Shown here in pieces: positions 8,608 through 17,470 of a stretch of DNA of 64,000 nt (position 1 is its first letter; each line of letters opens with the position of its first letter). The notes beneath the pieces are model-generated. The model saw only the letters and a program-made list of their open reading frames with translations, searched no databases and was not told the DNA's origin. Both the position numbers and the translations under genes were made by a program. Source of the stretch: an uncultured Siphonobacter sp. (GTDB lineage: Bacteria; Bacteroidota; Bacteroidia; Cytophagales; Spirosomataceae); assembly GCA_913774715.1 (NCBI GenBank), contig CAJYHS010000086.1:1-64000 (forward strand). Reading direction: 5' to 3'.

Positions 8608-11600
8608 ATGAATCAATATTTATCGCCTAAAATGAAAAGTGTGTTAGCCGTGAGTCTGGGTCTGTTAATGGCTCCTACGGTATACGCTTTTCCTGAGTCA
8701 CCGAAGATCTATGCTTCAAGTCCTCAGGCTATTATTATCAAAGGAACCGTTGGAGATGGTAAGGATTTGTTACCAGGCGTAAACGTTGGCATCAAGGGCA
8801 CAAGTAAAGGGGTTACTACGGACGGTAAAGGGGCCTTCAGTATTACGGTCCCTGATGCAGAAACTGTACTGGTATTCAGCTATATCGGCTACACAACGCA
8901 AGAAATAAAAGTAGGAAACCTTACTAATATCACGGTAACACTACAGTCGGATTCCAAGGCTTTGGATGAGGTGGTAGTAGTGGGTTATGGTACTCAGAAA
9001 AAAGTTAATTTGACTGGAGCCGTTGATCAGGTTACGAGCGAAGTGCTGGAGAACCGAGCCTTACCTAACTTAACCCAGGGTTTGCAAGGGGTTATTCCTA
9101 ACCTGAACTTAACTCCCGGTGATGGTAAGCCCATTCAATCACCTTCGTACAACATTCGGGGAACTACGTCTATTGGTCAGGGGGGAAGTGCACTGGTACT
9201 CATTGATGGGGTAGAAGGTGATCCCAGCCGTCTGAATCCCAATGATATTGCGAGTGTATCCGTGTTGAAAGATGCGGCTTCGGCGGCTATTTACGGAGCT
9301 CGGGCGGCCTTTGGTGTGGTATTAATCACGACTAAGAATCCAACGAAAGATAAAACGAGTTTAACCTATACATTCAACCAGTCGATCAAAACTCCAACGG
9401 CGATTCCTGACGTAGTAACTGATGGATATACGTTCGCGAAAATGTTCAACGAAGGTTGGTCGGCCTGGAACGATTACTCCCAGACTCCGCAAAACGTTAA
9501 CAAAACCGTTCGTTTTTCGCCGGCTTATCTGAGCGAATTTGAGCGTCGGGCGAATGATCCCAGTTTACCCAAAACCATTGTAAACTCGGCGGGGGAATAC
9601 GAATATTACGAGAATACCGATTGGAACAAACTACTCTATAAGAACCAGACTTCGGCTCAGGAACACAACCTTTCGTTCTCGGGAAGCAGCGGAAAATCAG
9701 ACTTTTATATCACCGGTCGGTATTTCAATCAGCCCGGATTATTCCGCTATAACTCCGATGATTATAAAGTATATAACCTTCGGGCAAAAGGTTCGGTGCA
9801 GGTATTTCCCTGGCTGAAAGTCACGAACAACGCCGATTTTTCTTCTTTGAAGTATCATAACCCGCTTAACGTAGGTGAAGGCGGAGGAATCTGGCGGAAT
9901 ATTCAGGATGAAGGCCACACGATGGCTCCTATGTTCAATCCCGACGGTACGCTGACTTACTCAGCGGCCTATACCGTGGGTGACTTCTGGTACGGGAAAA
10001 ACGGCATTGATATGGATCGTCGGGTGTTTCGGAATACTACCGATTTCAGCACGCAGTTCTTCAATGATCAGTTCCGGGTAAAAGGGAATTTTACTTTCCA
10101 GAATACGGATAACGACGAGCAACGTTTACGCGTAGCCGTACCGTATAGCCGCCGTCCGGGTGTGATTGAATACGTAGGGTTAACTACCAATGATATTCAG
10201 AAAATTAACCGTGAAACGATTTATACCGCTACGAACCTTTACGCGGAATACGAGCCTCGGTTGACCAACAGAAATCATTACTTCAAGGCTCTGGCTGGTT
10301 TCAATAACGAACAGTCTACCTATGAACGTACGGAAGCGACCCGTAACGGATTGATTACTCCTGAAGCAACGGATATTAACCTCGCTTTAGGTCAGTCGAT
10401 TATAACGAGTGGTGGGTACGAAAAGTGGGCGATTCTGGGTGGTTTTTATCGTTTGAATTACTCATTTAAAGAGCGTTACCTGCTGGAGTTGAACGGTCGG
10501 TACGATGGCTCTTCCAAATTCCCTTCGAGTCAGCGGTATGCATTCTTCCCTTCCGTTTCAGCGGGTTGGCGGGTTGCGAACGAATCGTTCTGGCACGTTT
10601 CTCCCAAAGTAGTTAGTGATCTGAAAATCAGAGCTTCGTATGGTTCTTTAGGAAATGGGAGTATAGATTCTTACGCTTTCCAGGAGAAATTCTCCATTTC
10701 TCAGTCGGGTCGTCTGATCAATGGCGTTCGTCCGCAGCAGGCAGGGCAGCCAGGGGTAATTCCGAACGGATTAACCTGGGAAACGTCCACAACGGCCAAC
10801 ATCGGTATTGACGTAAGTTTCTTATCCAATCGGCTGAACATTGTAGCGGATGCGTATACCCGTAAGACAACGGATATGTTCACCGTAGGCATGACTTTAC
10901 CCGCGGTATTTGGTACGGACGTTCCGAAAGGTAATTACGCCGATTTACGCACCAATGGCTGGGAAGCCGTAGTCAGCTGGCGAGATCAGTTTGCCCTAGC
11001 TTCGAAGCCTCTGAATTACGAAATTCGTTTCAATATTGCTGATTACCAGGCCACAATCCTGAAGTATAATAACCCGGACAAAAAACTGTCAGATTATTAT
11101 GAAGGACAAAAAGTGGGTGAAATCTGGGGCTTTGAAACAGCAGGTTTCTTCAAGTCAGCAGACGATATAGCTAGTTCAGCCAAGCAAACGTTATACAAAG
11201 CTTCAACAAGCGGTCAATACCTACCCGGCGACATCAAATTTGCCGATCTGAACGGGGACGGAGTGATTGATAACGGAGATAACACCGTAAATAGCCCCGG
11301 CGACCGTCGGATTATTGGTAACTCCAGCCCTCGCTTTTCATTCGGAGTTTCGGGTAATGCCAGCTGGAATAACTTCTTCGTTTCGGTATTCTTCCAGGGT
11401 ATTGGGAAGCGGGACTACTGGCCTGGTTCGGAAAACTCGGCGTTCTGGGGACAGTATAACCGTCCTTATAACAAGATTCCTACCTGGCAATTGGGCAACA
11501 TCTGGTCCGAAGAAAATCCAAATGCTTACCTGCCTCGTTATCGGGGGTACACCTCTCAGAATGGATCGGGAGTATTGGCTCAGCAACAAACCCGTTATCT

Positions 11601-11871
11601 GCAAAACACGGCGTATATCCGTCTGAAAAACATTCAGTTAGGGTATAATCTGCCCGCTCAGTGGATTCGGCGTTTAGGTATGGAAAATGCCCGGGTATAT
11701 GCTTCGGGTGAAAACCTCTGGAGCTGGTCGCCCTTCTATCGCATTACCCGTGATTTAGATATTGAAAATACGGGCGGTTCGGATTCAGTGGTAACCGATG
11801 GCGGTAGCGGTAAAGGTAATAATTACCCAATCCTGAAGAGCATGACTTTCGGGCTTTCAGTAACCTTCTAA
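8608..11871 (+). CDS. SusC/RagA-family TonB-linked outer-membrane transporter
   Basis: The 1087-residue protein has a signal peptide (cleaved near YAFPES). An N-terminal carboxypeptidase-regulatory-like beta-sandwich follows (about 45-115, GTVGDGKDLLPGVNV to FSYIGYTTQEI). The SusC-type plug (about 120-245) includes VVVGYGTQKK and DAASAAIYGARAAFGVVLITT. A long 22-strand barrel ends in LSVTF with a terminal Phe. The family imports oligosaccharides or peptides bound by a SusD partner, powered by TonB-ExbBD. The partner gene follows 61 bp downstream. No sigma/anti-sigma pair or SusR-like regulator is nearby, so the substrate and inducer cannot be inferred. Start ATG 8608 gives a normal signal peptide. 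Confidence 0.95.
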   Translation: MNQYLSPKMKSVLAVSLGLLMAPTVYAFPESPKIYASSPQAIIIKGTVGDGKDLLPGVNVGIKGTSKGVTTDGKGAFSITVPDAETVLVFSYIGYTTQEIKVGNLTNITVTLQSDSKALDEVVVVGYGTQKKVNLTGAVDQVTSEVLENRALPNLTQGLQGVIPNLNLTPGDGKPIQSPSYNIRGTTSIGQGGSALVLIDGVEGDPSRLNPNDIASVSVLKDAASAAIYGARAAFGVVLITTKNPTKDKTSLTYTFNQSIKTPTAIPDVVTDGYTFAKMFNEGWSAWNDYSQTPQNVNKTVRFSPAYLSEFERRANDPSLPKTIVNSAGEYEYYENTDWNKLLYKNQTSAQEHNLSFSGSSGKSDFYITGRYFNQPGLFRYNSDDYKVYNLRAKGSVQVFPWLKVTNNADFSSLKYHNPLNVGEGGGIWRNIQDEGHTMAPMFNPDGTLTYSAAYTVGDFWYGKNGIDMDRRVFRNTTDFSTQFFNDQFRVKGNFTFQNTDNDEQRLRVAVPYSRRPGVIEYVGLTTNDIQKINRETIYTATNLYAEYEPRLTNRNHYFKALAGFNNEQSTYERTEATRNGLITPEATDINLALGQSIITSGGYEKWAILGGFYRLNYSFKERYLLELNGRYDGSSKFPSSQRYAFFPSVSAGWRVANESFWHVSPKVVSDLKIRASYGSLGNGSIDSYAFQEKFSISQSGRLINGVRPQQAGQPGVIPNGLTWETSTTANIGIDVSFLSNRLNIVADAYTRKTTDMFTVGMTLPAVFGTDVPKGNYADLRTNGWEAVVSWRDQFALASKPLNYEIRFNIADYQATILKYNNPDKKLSDYYEGQKVGEIWGFETAGFFKSADDIASSAKQTLYKASTSGQYLPGDIKFADLNGDGVIDNGDNTVNSPGDRRIIGNSSPRFSFGVSGNASWNNFFVSVFFQGIGKRDYWPGSENSAFWGQYNRPYNKIPTWQLGNIWSEENPNAYLPRYRGYTSQNGSGVLAQQQTRYLQNTAYIRLKNIQLGYNLPAQWIRRLGMENARVYASGENLWSWSPFYRITRDLDIENTGGSDSVVTDGGSGKGNNYPILKSMTFGLSVTF

Positions 11872-11932
11872 GACATTCAGCCAGGCTATTTCGGAATGCA
11901 GGTTCCGGGATAGCGGATCATCATACGTATAC

Positions 11933-13723
11933 ATGAGAAATCAACTTTTAGCAATAGTACTGGCCGGTATAACCCTGGCCGGATGTAGCCAACTGGAGCA
12001 GGAGCCTCAGTCAACGGCCAACAAAAGTGTCGTGTTTGGGAGTGAAAGCGGCTTGCAACTGTACGCCAACTCGTTTTATTCGACGGGTGATAATGATAAA
12101 ATTTTACCGACGGCGGGTGATATCATTCGTGGAGATGCTTTAGCTGATTATTCCGCACGCACGCAGGTAGACGATTTCCTGCGGGAAGGAGCGTATGGCC
12201 CACGTCAAAGCTCCGGCTGGAACTGGCGGCCCTTACGTAATATCAACTATTTCCTGGAAAACAATACCAATCCTACCGTTTCAGCGGAAACGCGTCGCCA
12301 TTATAATGCGTTAGCTCGTTTCTTCCGGGCCTGGTTTTACTTCGATAAAGTGAAGCGTTTTGGAAATGTGCCCTGGTACGGAAAGACAATGACGGTATCC
12401 GATGAAGATCTTTACAAAGCCCGGGATCCCCGCACCATGGTTATGGATTCGGTTTTGGCTGATTTAAATTACGCAGCCGAAAACCTTCGAACGACCAGTG
12501 ACAATAGCCGAAGCCAGGTTACGAAAGCCGTTGTTCAGGGCTTAAAGTCCCGCGTGTGCTTGTTTGAAGGAACATTTCGTAAATATCATACGAGTTATAA
12601 CTTGCAAAGTACGGCGAATACCTGGTTGACAGAAGCCGCCAACGCCGCCAATGAGGTTATTAAGTCCGGTTCGTTTTCGCTGAACGAAGCGGGTGGAAAT
12701 GAAGCTTCATACCGTCAGTTATTCATCAGTAATATGCCCGTTACCAACGAAGTCATGTTATCAAACGTGATGGATTTAACCCTGAACGTGCTTCACGATG
12801 CCAACTGGTGGTGGACAAGTGCGACCTACGGTGCTCGGGTAAGCTTCAACCGCACGTTTGTCAATACGTACCTGAACATTGACGGTACACCCTTTACTTC
12901 GAAAGCTAATTACCAAACGCTGCCTTTCGTGGAAGAAGTAAAAGGTCGGGACAAGCGTCTGCAACAGACTATTCGGGTAGGTAATTATAAGCGGATTAAC
13001 GCAGGTGTGCAGGAAGCCGCTCCTCCGGTGTTCTCTTACACATACACGGGTTACCAACCTATCAAATGGACGCTGGACGATATGTACTACGATGGGGGAT
13101 CGCGGAATACAAACTCGGTTTCACTCATGCGTTACGCCGAAATTTTACTGAATTACGCCGAAGCCAAAGCCGAATTAGGTTCACTTACGGATGCTGACTG
13201 GACCTTAACCGTAGGGGCTTTGCGTAAAAGAGCGGGCATTACGGCAGGATTAACAGCTAAACCAACCACAATTGACTCGTACCTGCAAACGAATTACTTC
13301 CCCGCAATCAGTGATGCAGCTCTGCTGGAAATTCGTCGCGAGCGGGGTATCGAGTTAGCTCTGGAAGGTTTCCGTTTTTATGACATCGTTCGCTGGAACC
13401 GCGGTCCACTGATGGAGCAAGCCTGGAATGGTTTCTACGTTCCCTCCCTCGATACGCCCATGGATCTGAACGGCGATGGCGTTAATGATGTGTTGTTCTA
13501 CAAAGTGCGTCCCGCTACGACTCTACCGGGTGTTACTTACATCAATGTGGCGGCAACTGTGAACGGCGTCGTTAACCCGCAGCGTCTTTCCAATGATACT
13601 TCCGGTGAGCTGATCTGGCTGAACAACGTACCGCGTCGCTGGGAAGAAAAACATTACCTGTATCCCATTCCTGAGACGGATCGTCTGATGAATCCGGCTT
13701 TAGGTCAGAATCCCGGCTGGTAA
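11933..13723 (+). CDS. SusD/RagB-family nutrient-binding lipoprotein
   Basis: The 596-residue surface lipoprotein has the lipobox LAGC with lipidated Cys18. Helical TPR-like segments of the SusD fold are visible (RHYNALARFFRAWFYFDKVKRFG; LMRYAEILLNYAEAKAELG), as is the C-terminal signature RRERGIELALEGFRFYDIVRW. It caps the SusC barrel encoded immediately upstream and delivers ligand to it. The segment DLNGDGVND (about 503-511) looks like a calcium-binding loop. The endo/exonuclease/phosphatase gene follows after 86 bp with no terminator between, suggesting one operon. Confidence 0.95.
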   Translation: MRNQLLAIVLAGITLAGCSQLEQEPQSTANKSVVFGSESGLQLYANSFYSTGDNDKILPTAGDIIRGDALADYSARTQVDDFLREGAYGPRQSSGWNWRPLRNINYFLENNTNPTVSAETRRHYNALARFFRAWFYFDKVKRFGNVPWYGKTMTVSDEDLYKARDPRTMVMDSVLADLNYAAENLRTTSDNSRSQVTKAVVQGLKSRVCLFEGTFRKYHTSYNLQSTANTWLTEAANAANEVIKSGSFSLNEAGGNEASYRQLFISNMPVTNEVMLSNVMDLTLNVLHDANWWWTSATYGARVSFNRTFVNTYLNIDGTPFTSKANYQTLPFVEEVKGRDKRLQQTIRVGNYKRINAGVQEAAPPVFSYTYTGYQPIKWTLDDMYYDGGSRNTNSVSLMRYAEILLNYAEAKAELGSLTDADWTLTVGALRKRAGITAGLTAKPTTIDSYLQTNYFPAISDAALLEIRRERGIELALEGFRFYDIVRWNRGPLMEQAWNGFYVPSLDTPMDLNGDGVNDVLFYKVRPATTLPGVTYINVAATVNGVVNPQRLSNDTSGELIWLNNVPRRWEEKHYLYPIPETDRLMNPALGQNPGW

Positions 13724-13809
13724 TACGGGAAGATTGGTAAGTTTGTAGTGCTAAACCATACGCATCGGCGGCAGGTAACCGCAGTCGATGCGTATTTTGA
13801 ATTTCTTGT

Positions 13810-14649
13810 ATGAAAAAAGTACTTCTTCTTTTAGTGATGGGAATGGCTTTGCTTCCCAGTGCTTTCGCACAAAAAACGGCTACGTTAACCGTCGCTTCGT
13901 ATAACCTGCGGTATAATACTCCGAACGATGGTGTAAATGCCTGGCCTAACCGCAAGGAAAACGTAAAAGCTCAGGTTCGTTACCACGACTTTGACATTTT
14001 CGGAACGCAGGAAGTATTAATCGGTCAGTTGAAGGATTTGCTGGAAATGAAAGAATACGCCTACTTTGGAGCCGGTCGTGACGATGGAAAAGAAGGCGGC
14101 GAGCATTCCGCTATTTTCTACAAAAAAGATCGTTTCAAAGTGCTGGATTCGGGAAACTTCTGGCTGAGCGAAACGCCTGAGAAACCCGGTAAAGGCTGGG
14201 ATGCTACCTGCTGCAATCGCATTTGTTCCTGGGTTAAATTCCAGGATTTACAATCGAAAAAGCAGTTTTACTTTTTCAACGTTCACTTCGATCACGAAGG
14301 GGTAGTGGCTCGTCGCGAATCGGGCAAACTGATGGTGAAAAAAATCAAAGAAATAGCCAAAGGTGCTCCAACCTTTCTGACCGGAGATTTCAATTCAACG
14401 CCCGATACGGAACAGATTAAGGAAATTCAAACCTTACTTAACGATTCCCGTAACGTTACCGAAATGGCTCCTTATGGCCCTGAAGGTACGTTCAACGCTT
14501 TCAAATTTGATGCTCCCCTAAAAGGCCGTATTGATTACGTATTTACGAGCAAAGGAATTAAAGTTTTGAAATACGGAGTGTTGGTAGATGCTAAGGATCA
14601 GAAATATTTTTCCGATCATCAGCCGGTAGTGGTTAAAGCGGTATTGTAA
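13810..14649 (+). CDS. Secreted endonuclease/exonuclease/phosphatase-family hydrolase
   Basis: The 279-residue protein has a signal peptide (cleavage near AFAQ, residue 21). The full EEP catalytic set is present: N32 (SYNLRY), E68 (GTQEVL), H159 (VHFDHE), D193 and N195 (TGDFNS), D242 (RIDYV), and D269-H270 (SDHQPV). The family cleaves phosphodiesters and phosphomonoesters in DNA, inositol phosphates or sphingomyelin. Here the export signal and position after susCD suggest it releases a phosphate- or nucleotide-containing nutrient, but this is inference. A long bidirectional terminator separates it from convergent glnS. Confidence 0.85.
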   Translation: MKKVLLLLVMGMALLPSAFAQKTATLTVASYNLRYNTPNDGVNAWPNRKENVKAQVRYHDFDIFGTQEVLIGQLKDLLEMKEYAYFGAGRDDGKEGGEHSAIFYKKDRFKVLDSGNFWLSETPEKPGKGWDATCCNRICSWVKFQDLQSKKQFYFFNVHFDHEGVVARRESGKLMVKKIKEIAKGAPTFLTGDFNSTPDTEQIKEIQTLLNDSRNVTEMAPYGPEGTFNAFKFDAPLKGRIDYVFTSKGIKVLKYGVLVDAKDQKYFSDHQPVVVKAVL

Positions 14650-14662
14650 ATATCATTGCAGG

Positions 14663-14716
14663 TAGATAAGAGAAAAGCCGCGACTGATTTATCAGTCGCG
14701 GCTTTTCTCTTATCTA
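14663..14716. terminator. Bidirectional terminator between the EEP gene and glnS
   Basis: A perfect 26-bp inverted repeat (14663-14688 and 14691-14716) has a 2-nt centre. The stem contains an A-run and a T-run on its flanks, so it can serve both convergent genes. Confidence 0.9.
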
Positions 14717-14725
14717 CAATGCTTA

Positions 14726-16402
14726 CTATTTCTTTTTCTGATCCTTCGCCCAGGAATCTTTCAGACCCACCGTGCGATTAAAAATCAGGCGATCCGATGA
14801 AGAATCGGAATCGAGGCAGAAGTATCCTTTTCTCAGGAACTGATACGTGCCGCTTGCTTCTTTCAGACTTGGTTCGGCAAACGCGTGTACAATCTCCAGT
14901 GAGTTAGGGTTCAGGTGATCTTTGAAATCTCCTTCCGCCTCATTTAAATCTTCCACCTGAAACAGACGATCATACAGACGAACTTCCACGGGCAGAGCCG
15001 TTGCTGCATTTACCCAATGAATGGTTCCCTGAACTTTCAGGCCCGACGTATCTGAGCCAGATTTACTTTCAGGAACGTAGGTGCAGTGCAGTTCGGTCAC
15101 TTTGCCATCGCTGTCTTTGATTACCTCGTTACATTCAATGATGTACGCTCCTTTCAAACGAACACGGTTACCGGGAGCCAGACGGAAGAATTTCTTCGGA
15201 GGATTCTCCATGAAATCTTCACGTTCTACCAGAATTTCGCGGGAGAACGTTACATTCCGGCTTCCTTCTTCGGGCTGTTCCGGGTTATTCTCAATGGAAA
15301 GTTCTTCGGTTTGACCTTCTGGATAATTGGTAATGACCACCTTGATGGGATCGGGATCGAGTACGACCATTACGCGAGTGGCAATCTTGTTGAGGTGTTC
15401 CCGAACGCAGAATTCCAGTAATCCGACATCAATCAGGTTATCGCGTTTCGCAACTCCGATTCGCTCGCAGAAATCACGAATGGCTTCGGGCGTATACCCG
15501 CGACGACGTACACCCGAAAGCGTTGGCATCCGAGGATCGTCCCAACCCGCTACGTGACCTTCTTCCACCAGTTGTTTCAGTTTCCGCTTACTCATGACCG
15601 TATAAGTCAGGTTCAGTCGGGCGAATTCGTACTGATGGGATGGGAAAATATCCAGCTTCTGAATAAACCAGTCGTATAAAGGACGGTGCGGAATGAATTC
15701 CAGGGTACAGATTGAATGCGTGATTTGCTCGATGGAGTCGGACTGTCCGTGAGCAAAATCGTACATCGGATAAATGCACCACTGGTCACCTGTGCGATGG
15801 TGATGAGCGTGTTTGATACGGTAAATAACCGGGTCACGGAAGTGCATATTGGGAGAAGCCATGTCGATTTTTGCTCTCAACACGCGGCTTCCGTCGGGAT
15901 ATTTCCCGTCTTTCATGCCTTCAAATAACGCCAGGTTTTCTTCTATCGAACGACTACGGAATGGACTATCCTGACCGGGTTCGGTAGGCGTACCTTTCTG
16001 GCTGGCAATGGCTTCTGCCGTAGAATCATCAACGTAAGCCAGTCCTTGCTGGATCAATTTTTTTGCGAATTCATACAACTGAGCAAAGTAGTCAGAAGCG
16101 TATAATTCGGCGGCCCATTCAAAACCCAGCCAGCGAACGTCAGCCTTGATCGAATCCACGTATTCGGTATCTTCCGTAATCGGGTTTGTATCGTCAAAGC
16201 GTAAGTTGGTCTGTCCACCATACTTTTGGGCTAAACCAAAGTTCAGGCAAATGCTTTTCGCATGGCCCAGGTGCAGATACCCATTCGGTTCGGGTGGGAA
16301 ACGGGTTAACAGGCGTCCTCCGGATTTACCTTCTCGGAGGTCGTTTTCAACAATTTCTTCTAGGAAATTTAGGGACTTGACTTCTTTTGTCTCTTCCGTC
16401 AT
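14726..16402 (-). CDS. glnS: Glutaminyl-tRNA synthetase
   Basis: The 558-residue class I aminoacyl-tRNA synthetase is close to the E. coli GlnRS length (554). The HIGH-type motif HLGH lies at 44-47 after RFPPEPNGY, and the KMSKS-type motif MSKRK at 270-274. The C-terminal two beta-barrels recognise the anticodon (about 340-540). It charges tRNA-Gln with glutamine, so this organism probably does not depend on the GatCAB route for Gln-tRNA. Single gene on the minus strand. No clear promoter match was found in the 171-bp gap to the divergent usp gene; CGAAATTA (16428-16435, a 7/8 -7 match on the minus strand) lacks a well-spaced -33. Confidence 0.97.
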   Translation of the reverse strand: MTEETKEVKSLNFLEEIVENDLREGKSGGRLLTRFPPEPNGYLHLGHAKSICLNFGLAQKYGGQTNLRFDDTNPITEDTEYVDSIKADVRWLGFEWAAELYASDYFAQLYEFAKKLIQQGLAYVDDSTAEAIASQKGTPTEPGQDSPFRSRSIEENLALFEGMKDGKYPDGSRVLRAKIDMASPNMHFRDPVIYRIKHAHHHRTGDQWCIYPMYDFAHGQSDSIEQITHSICTLEFIPHRPLYDWFIQKLDIFPSHQYEFARLNLTYTVMSKRKLKQLVEEGHVAGWDDPRMPTLSGVRRRGYTPEAIRDFCERIGVAKRDNLIDVGLLEFCVREHLNKIATRVMVVLDPDPIKVVITNYPEGQTEELSIENNPEQPEEGSRNVTFSREILVEREDFMENPPKKFFRLAPGNRVRLKGAYIIECNEVIKDSDGKVTELHCTYVPESKSGSDTSGLKVQGTIHWVNAATALPVEVRLYDRLFQVEDLNEAEGDFKDHLNPNSLEIVHAFAEPSLKEASGTYQFLRKGYFCLDSDSSSDRLIFNRTVGLKDSWAKDQKKK

Positions 16403-16515
16403 ACGCGGTGCGGCTCGTTAGGAAAGGCGAAATTAAGCACCTTCCTTAAATTAAGAATGAAATCAATCATCATATCCGTTGATTTTAGTGAAATGATGAT
16501 GATTTTTTAATCTTT

Positions 16516-16523
16516 TACCTTTG
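16516..16523 (+). promoter_or_regulatory. -7 promoter element of the usp gene
   Basis: TACCTTTG matches TAnnTTTG exactly, 50 bp upstream of the usp start codon. No properly spaced TTTG is visible, so only the -7 element is claimed. Confidence 0.4.
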
Positions 16524-16573
16524 TTATACTAACGAAAAAAGCATTCTTTTCGACTATTAATCTTCAAACTACT

Positions 16574-17419
16574 ATGAAAAATATCCTCGTTGCTACCGAT
16601 TTTACTGAAAATTCTCGACCTGCTTTAGAAACCGCTGTGTATCTGGCTTCTACGAATGGGGCCGTGCTGCACTTATTACATACGTACCTCCCGGTTTATC
16701 CCATGACGGAGACTGTGACCGGCCCGCCACTGACGGTTGAGTGGGAGGAAACCTACCGAAATTCTGCCCAGGAGCAAATTGATAAATTAACGGAAGAACT
16801 ACAAGCAAGAAACGTAGTAGTTACGTCGCATCTCGAATTGGGTCCACTGACTCCCATCATTAAAGAATTCACGGAAGAAAAATCAGTGGATTTAGTAATT
16901 ATGGGTCGGACAGAATCCAGTGAGTCGGGTAATTGGTTTACAGATTTCTTTGGGAATTCATCGACGCAGCTGTTTAATGAGCTACAGGTGCCATTACTGG
17001 TAGTTCCCGGTGAAGTGGAAGAGTATGGCTTTACAAGAATTGCCTATGCTACCCAGCTGGAGTTTGATGAATCGGAAACGGTGAAAAAAACCTTCCAGTG
17101 GGCAGATTCCATTGGAGCAGCGGTTCAACTGATTAATGTTCAGTCGGACCGGGAGCCTAATATTGCTTCTGACGATGACATGCTGGCGGATATTCAGGCT
17201 TTAGTACCTGAACATCACATTACTTTATTGCAGCGAAAATCTGATTCGGTGGAAGAGGGAATTCTGGAATTATTAAAAGACACCGAAGCAGATTTATTAA
17301 TCATGAGTACGCATCACCGAAATTTGTTTACGCAGATTGTTAATCCCAGCAAGTCTAAAAAGTTATTACTGCACTGTCCCATTCCTGTTCTGCTTTTTCC
17401 ACTGAAGGAGATTGAATAA
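16574..17419 (+). CDS. Universal stress protein with two tandem UspA domains
   Basis: This is a 281-residue cytosolic protein. The first Usp domain spans about 1-145 (MKNILVATDFTENSRPALE; nucleotide-loop-like MGRTESSESGNW near 112-123 followed by SST). The second spans about 153-280 and is more diverged, with LLIMSTHHRNLF in place of the usual GxxGxnnG loop. Only the first domain therefore looks able to bind ATP. Tandem Usp proteins are typically induced by starvation or redox stress; direct partners are not indicated by the neighbours. A bidirectional terminator follows. Confidence 0.85.
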   Translation: MKNILVATDFTENSRPALETAVYLASTNGAVLHLLHTYLPVYPMTETVTGPPLTVEWEETYRNSAQEQIDKLTEELQARNVVVTSHLELGPLTPIIKEFTEEKSVDLVIMGRTESSESGNWFTDFFGNSSTQLFNELQVPLLVVPGEVEEYGFTRIAYATQLEFDESETVKKTFQWADSIGAAVQLINVQSDREPNIASDDDMLADIQALVPEHHITLLQRKSDSVEEGILELLKDTEADLLIMSTHHRNLFTQIVNPSKSKKLLLHCPIPVLLFPLKEIE

Positions 17420-17434
17420 GAACAATAGCCTAAT

Positions 17435-17467
17435 AAAAAAACCGGAGAGCAATCTCCGGTTTTTTTG
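17435..17467. terminator. Bidirectional terminator between usp and the PorU-like gene
   Basis: A perfect stem (A-run plus CCGGAGA at 17435-17448, TCTCCGG plus T-run at 17453-17466) encloses a GCAA tetraloop. Confidence 0.95.
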
Positions 17468-17470
17468 TGC

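Noticed and set aside
13572-13955. 127-codon minus-strand frame across the susD/EEP junction
   Set aside because: Antisense to two well-supported genes.
15086-15421. 111-codon plus-strand frame inside glnS
   Set aside because: Shadow of glnS on the other strand, as are the frames at 15081-15314 and 16146-16421.
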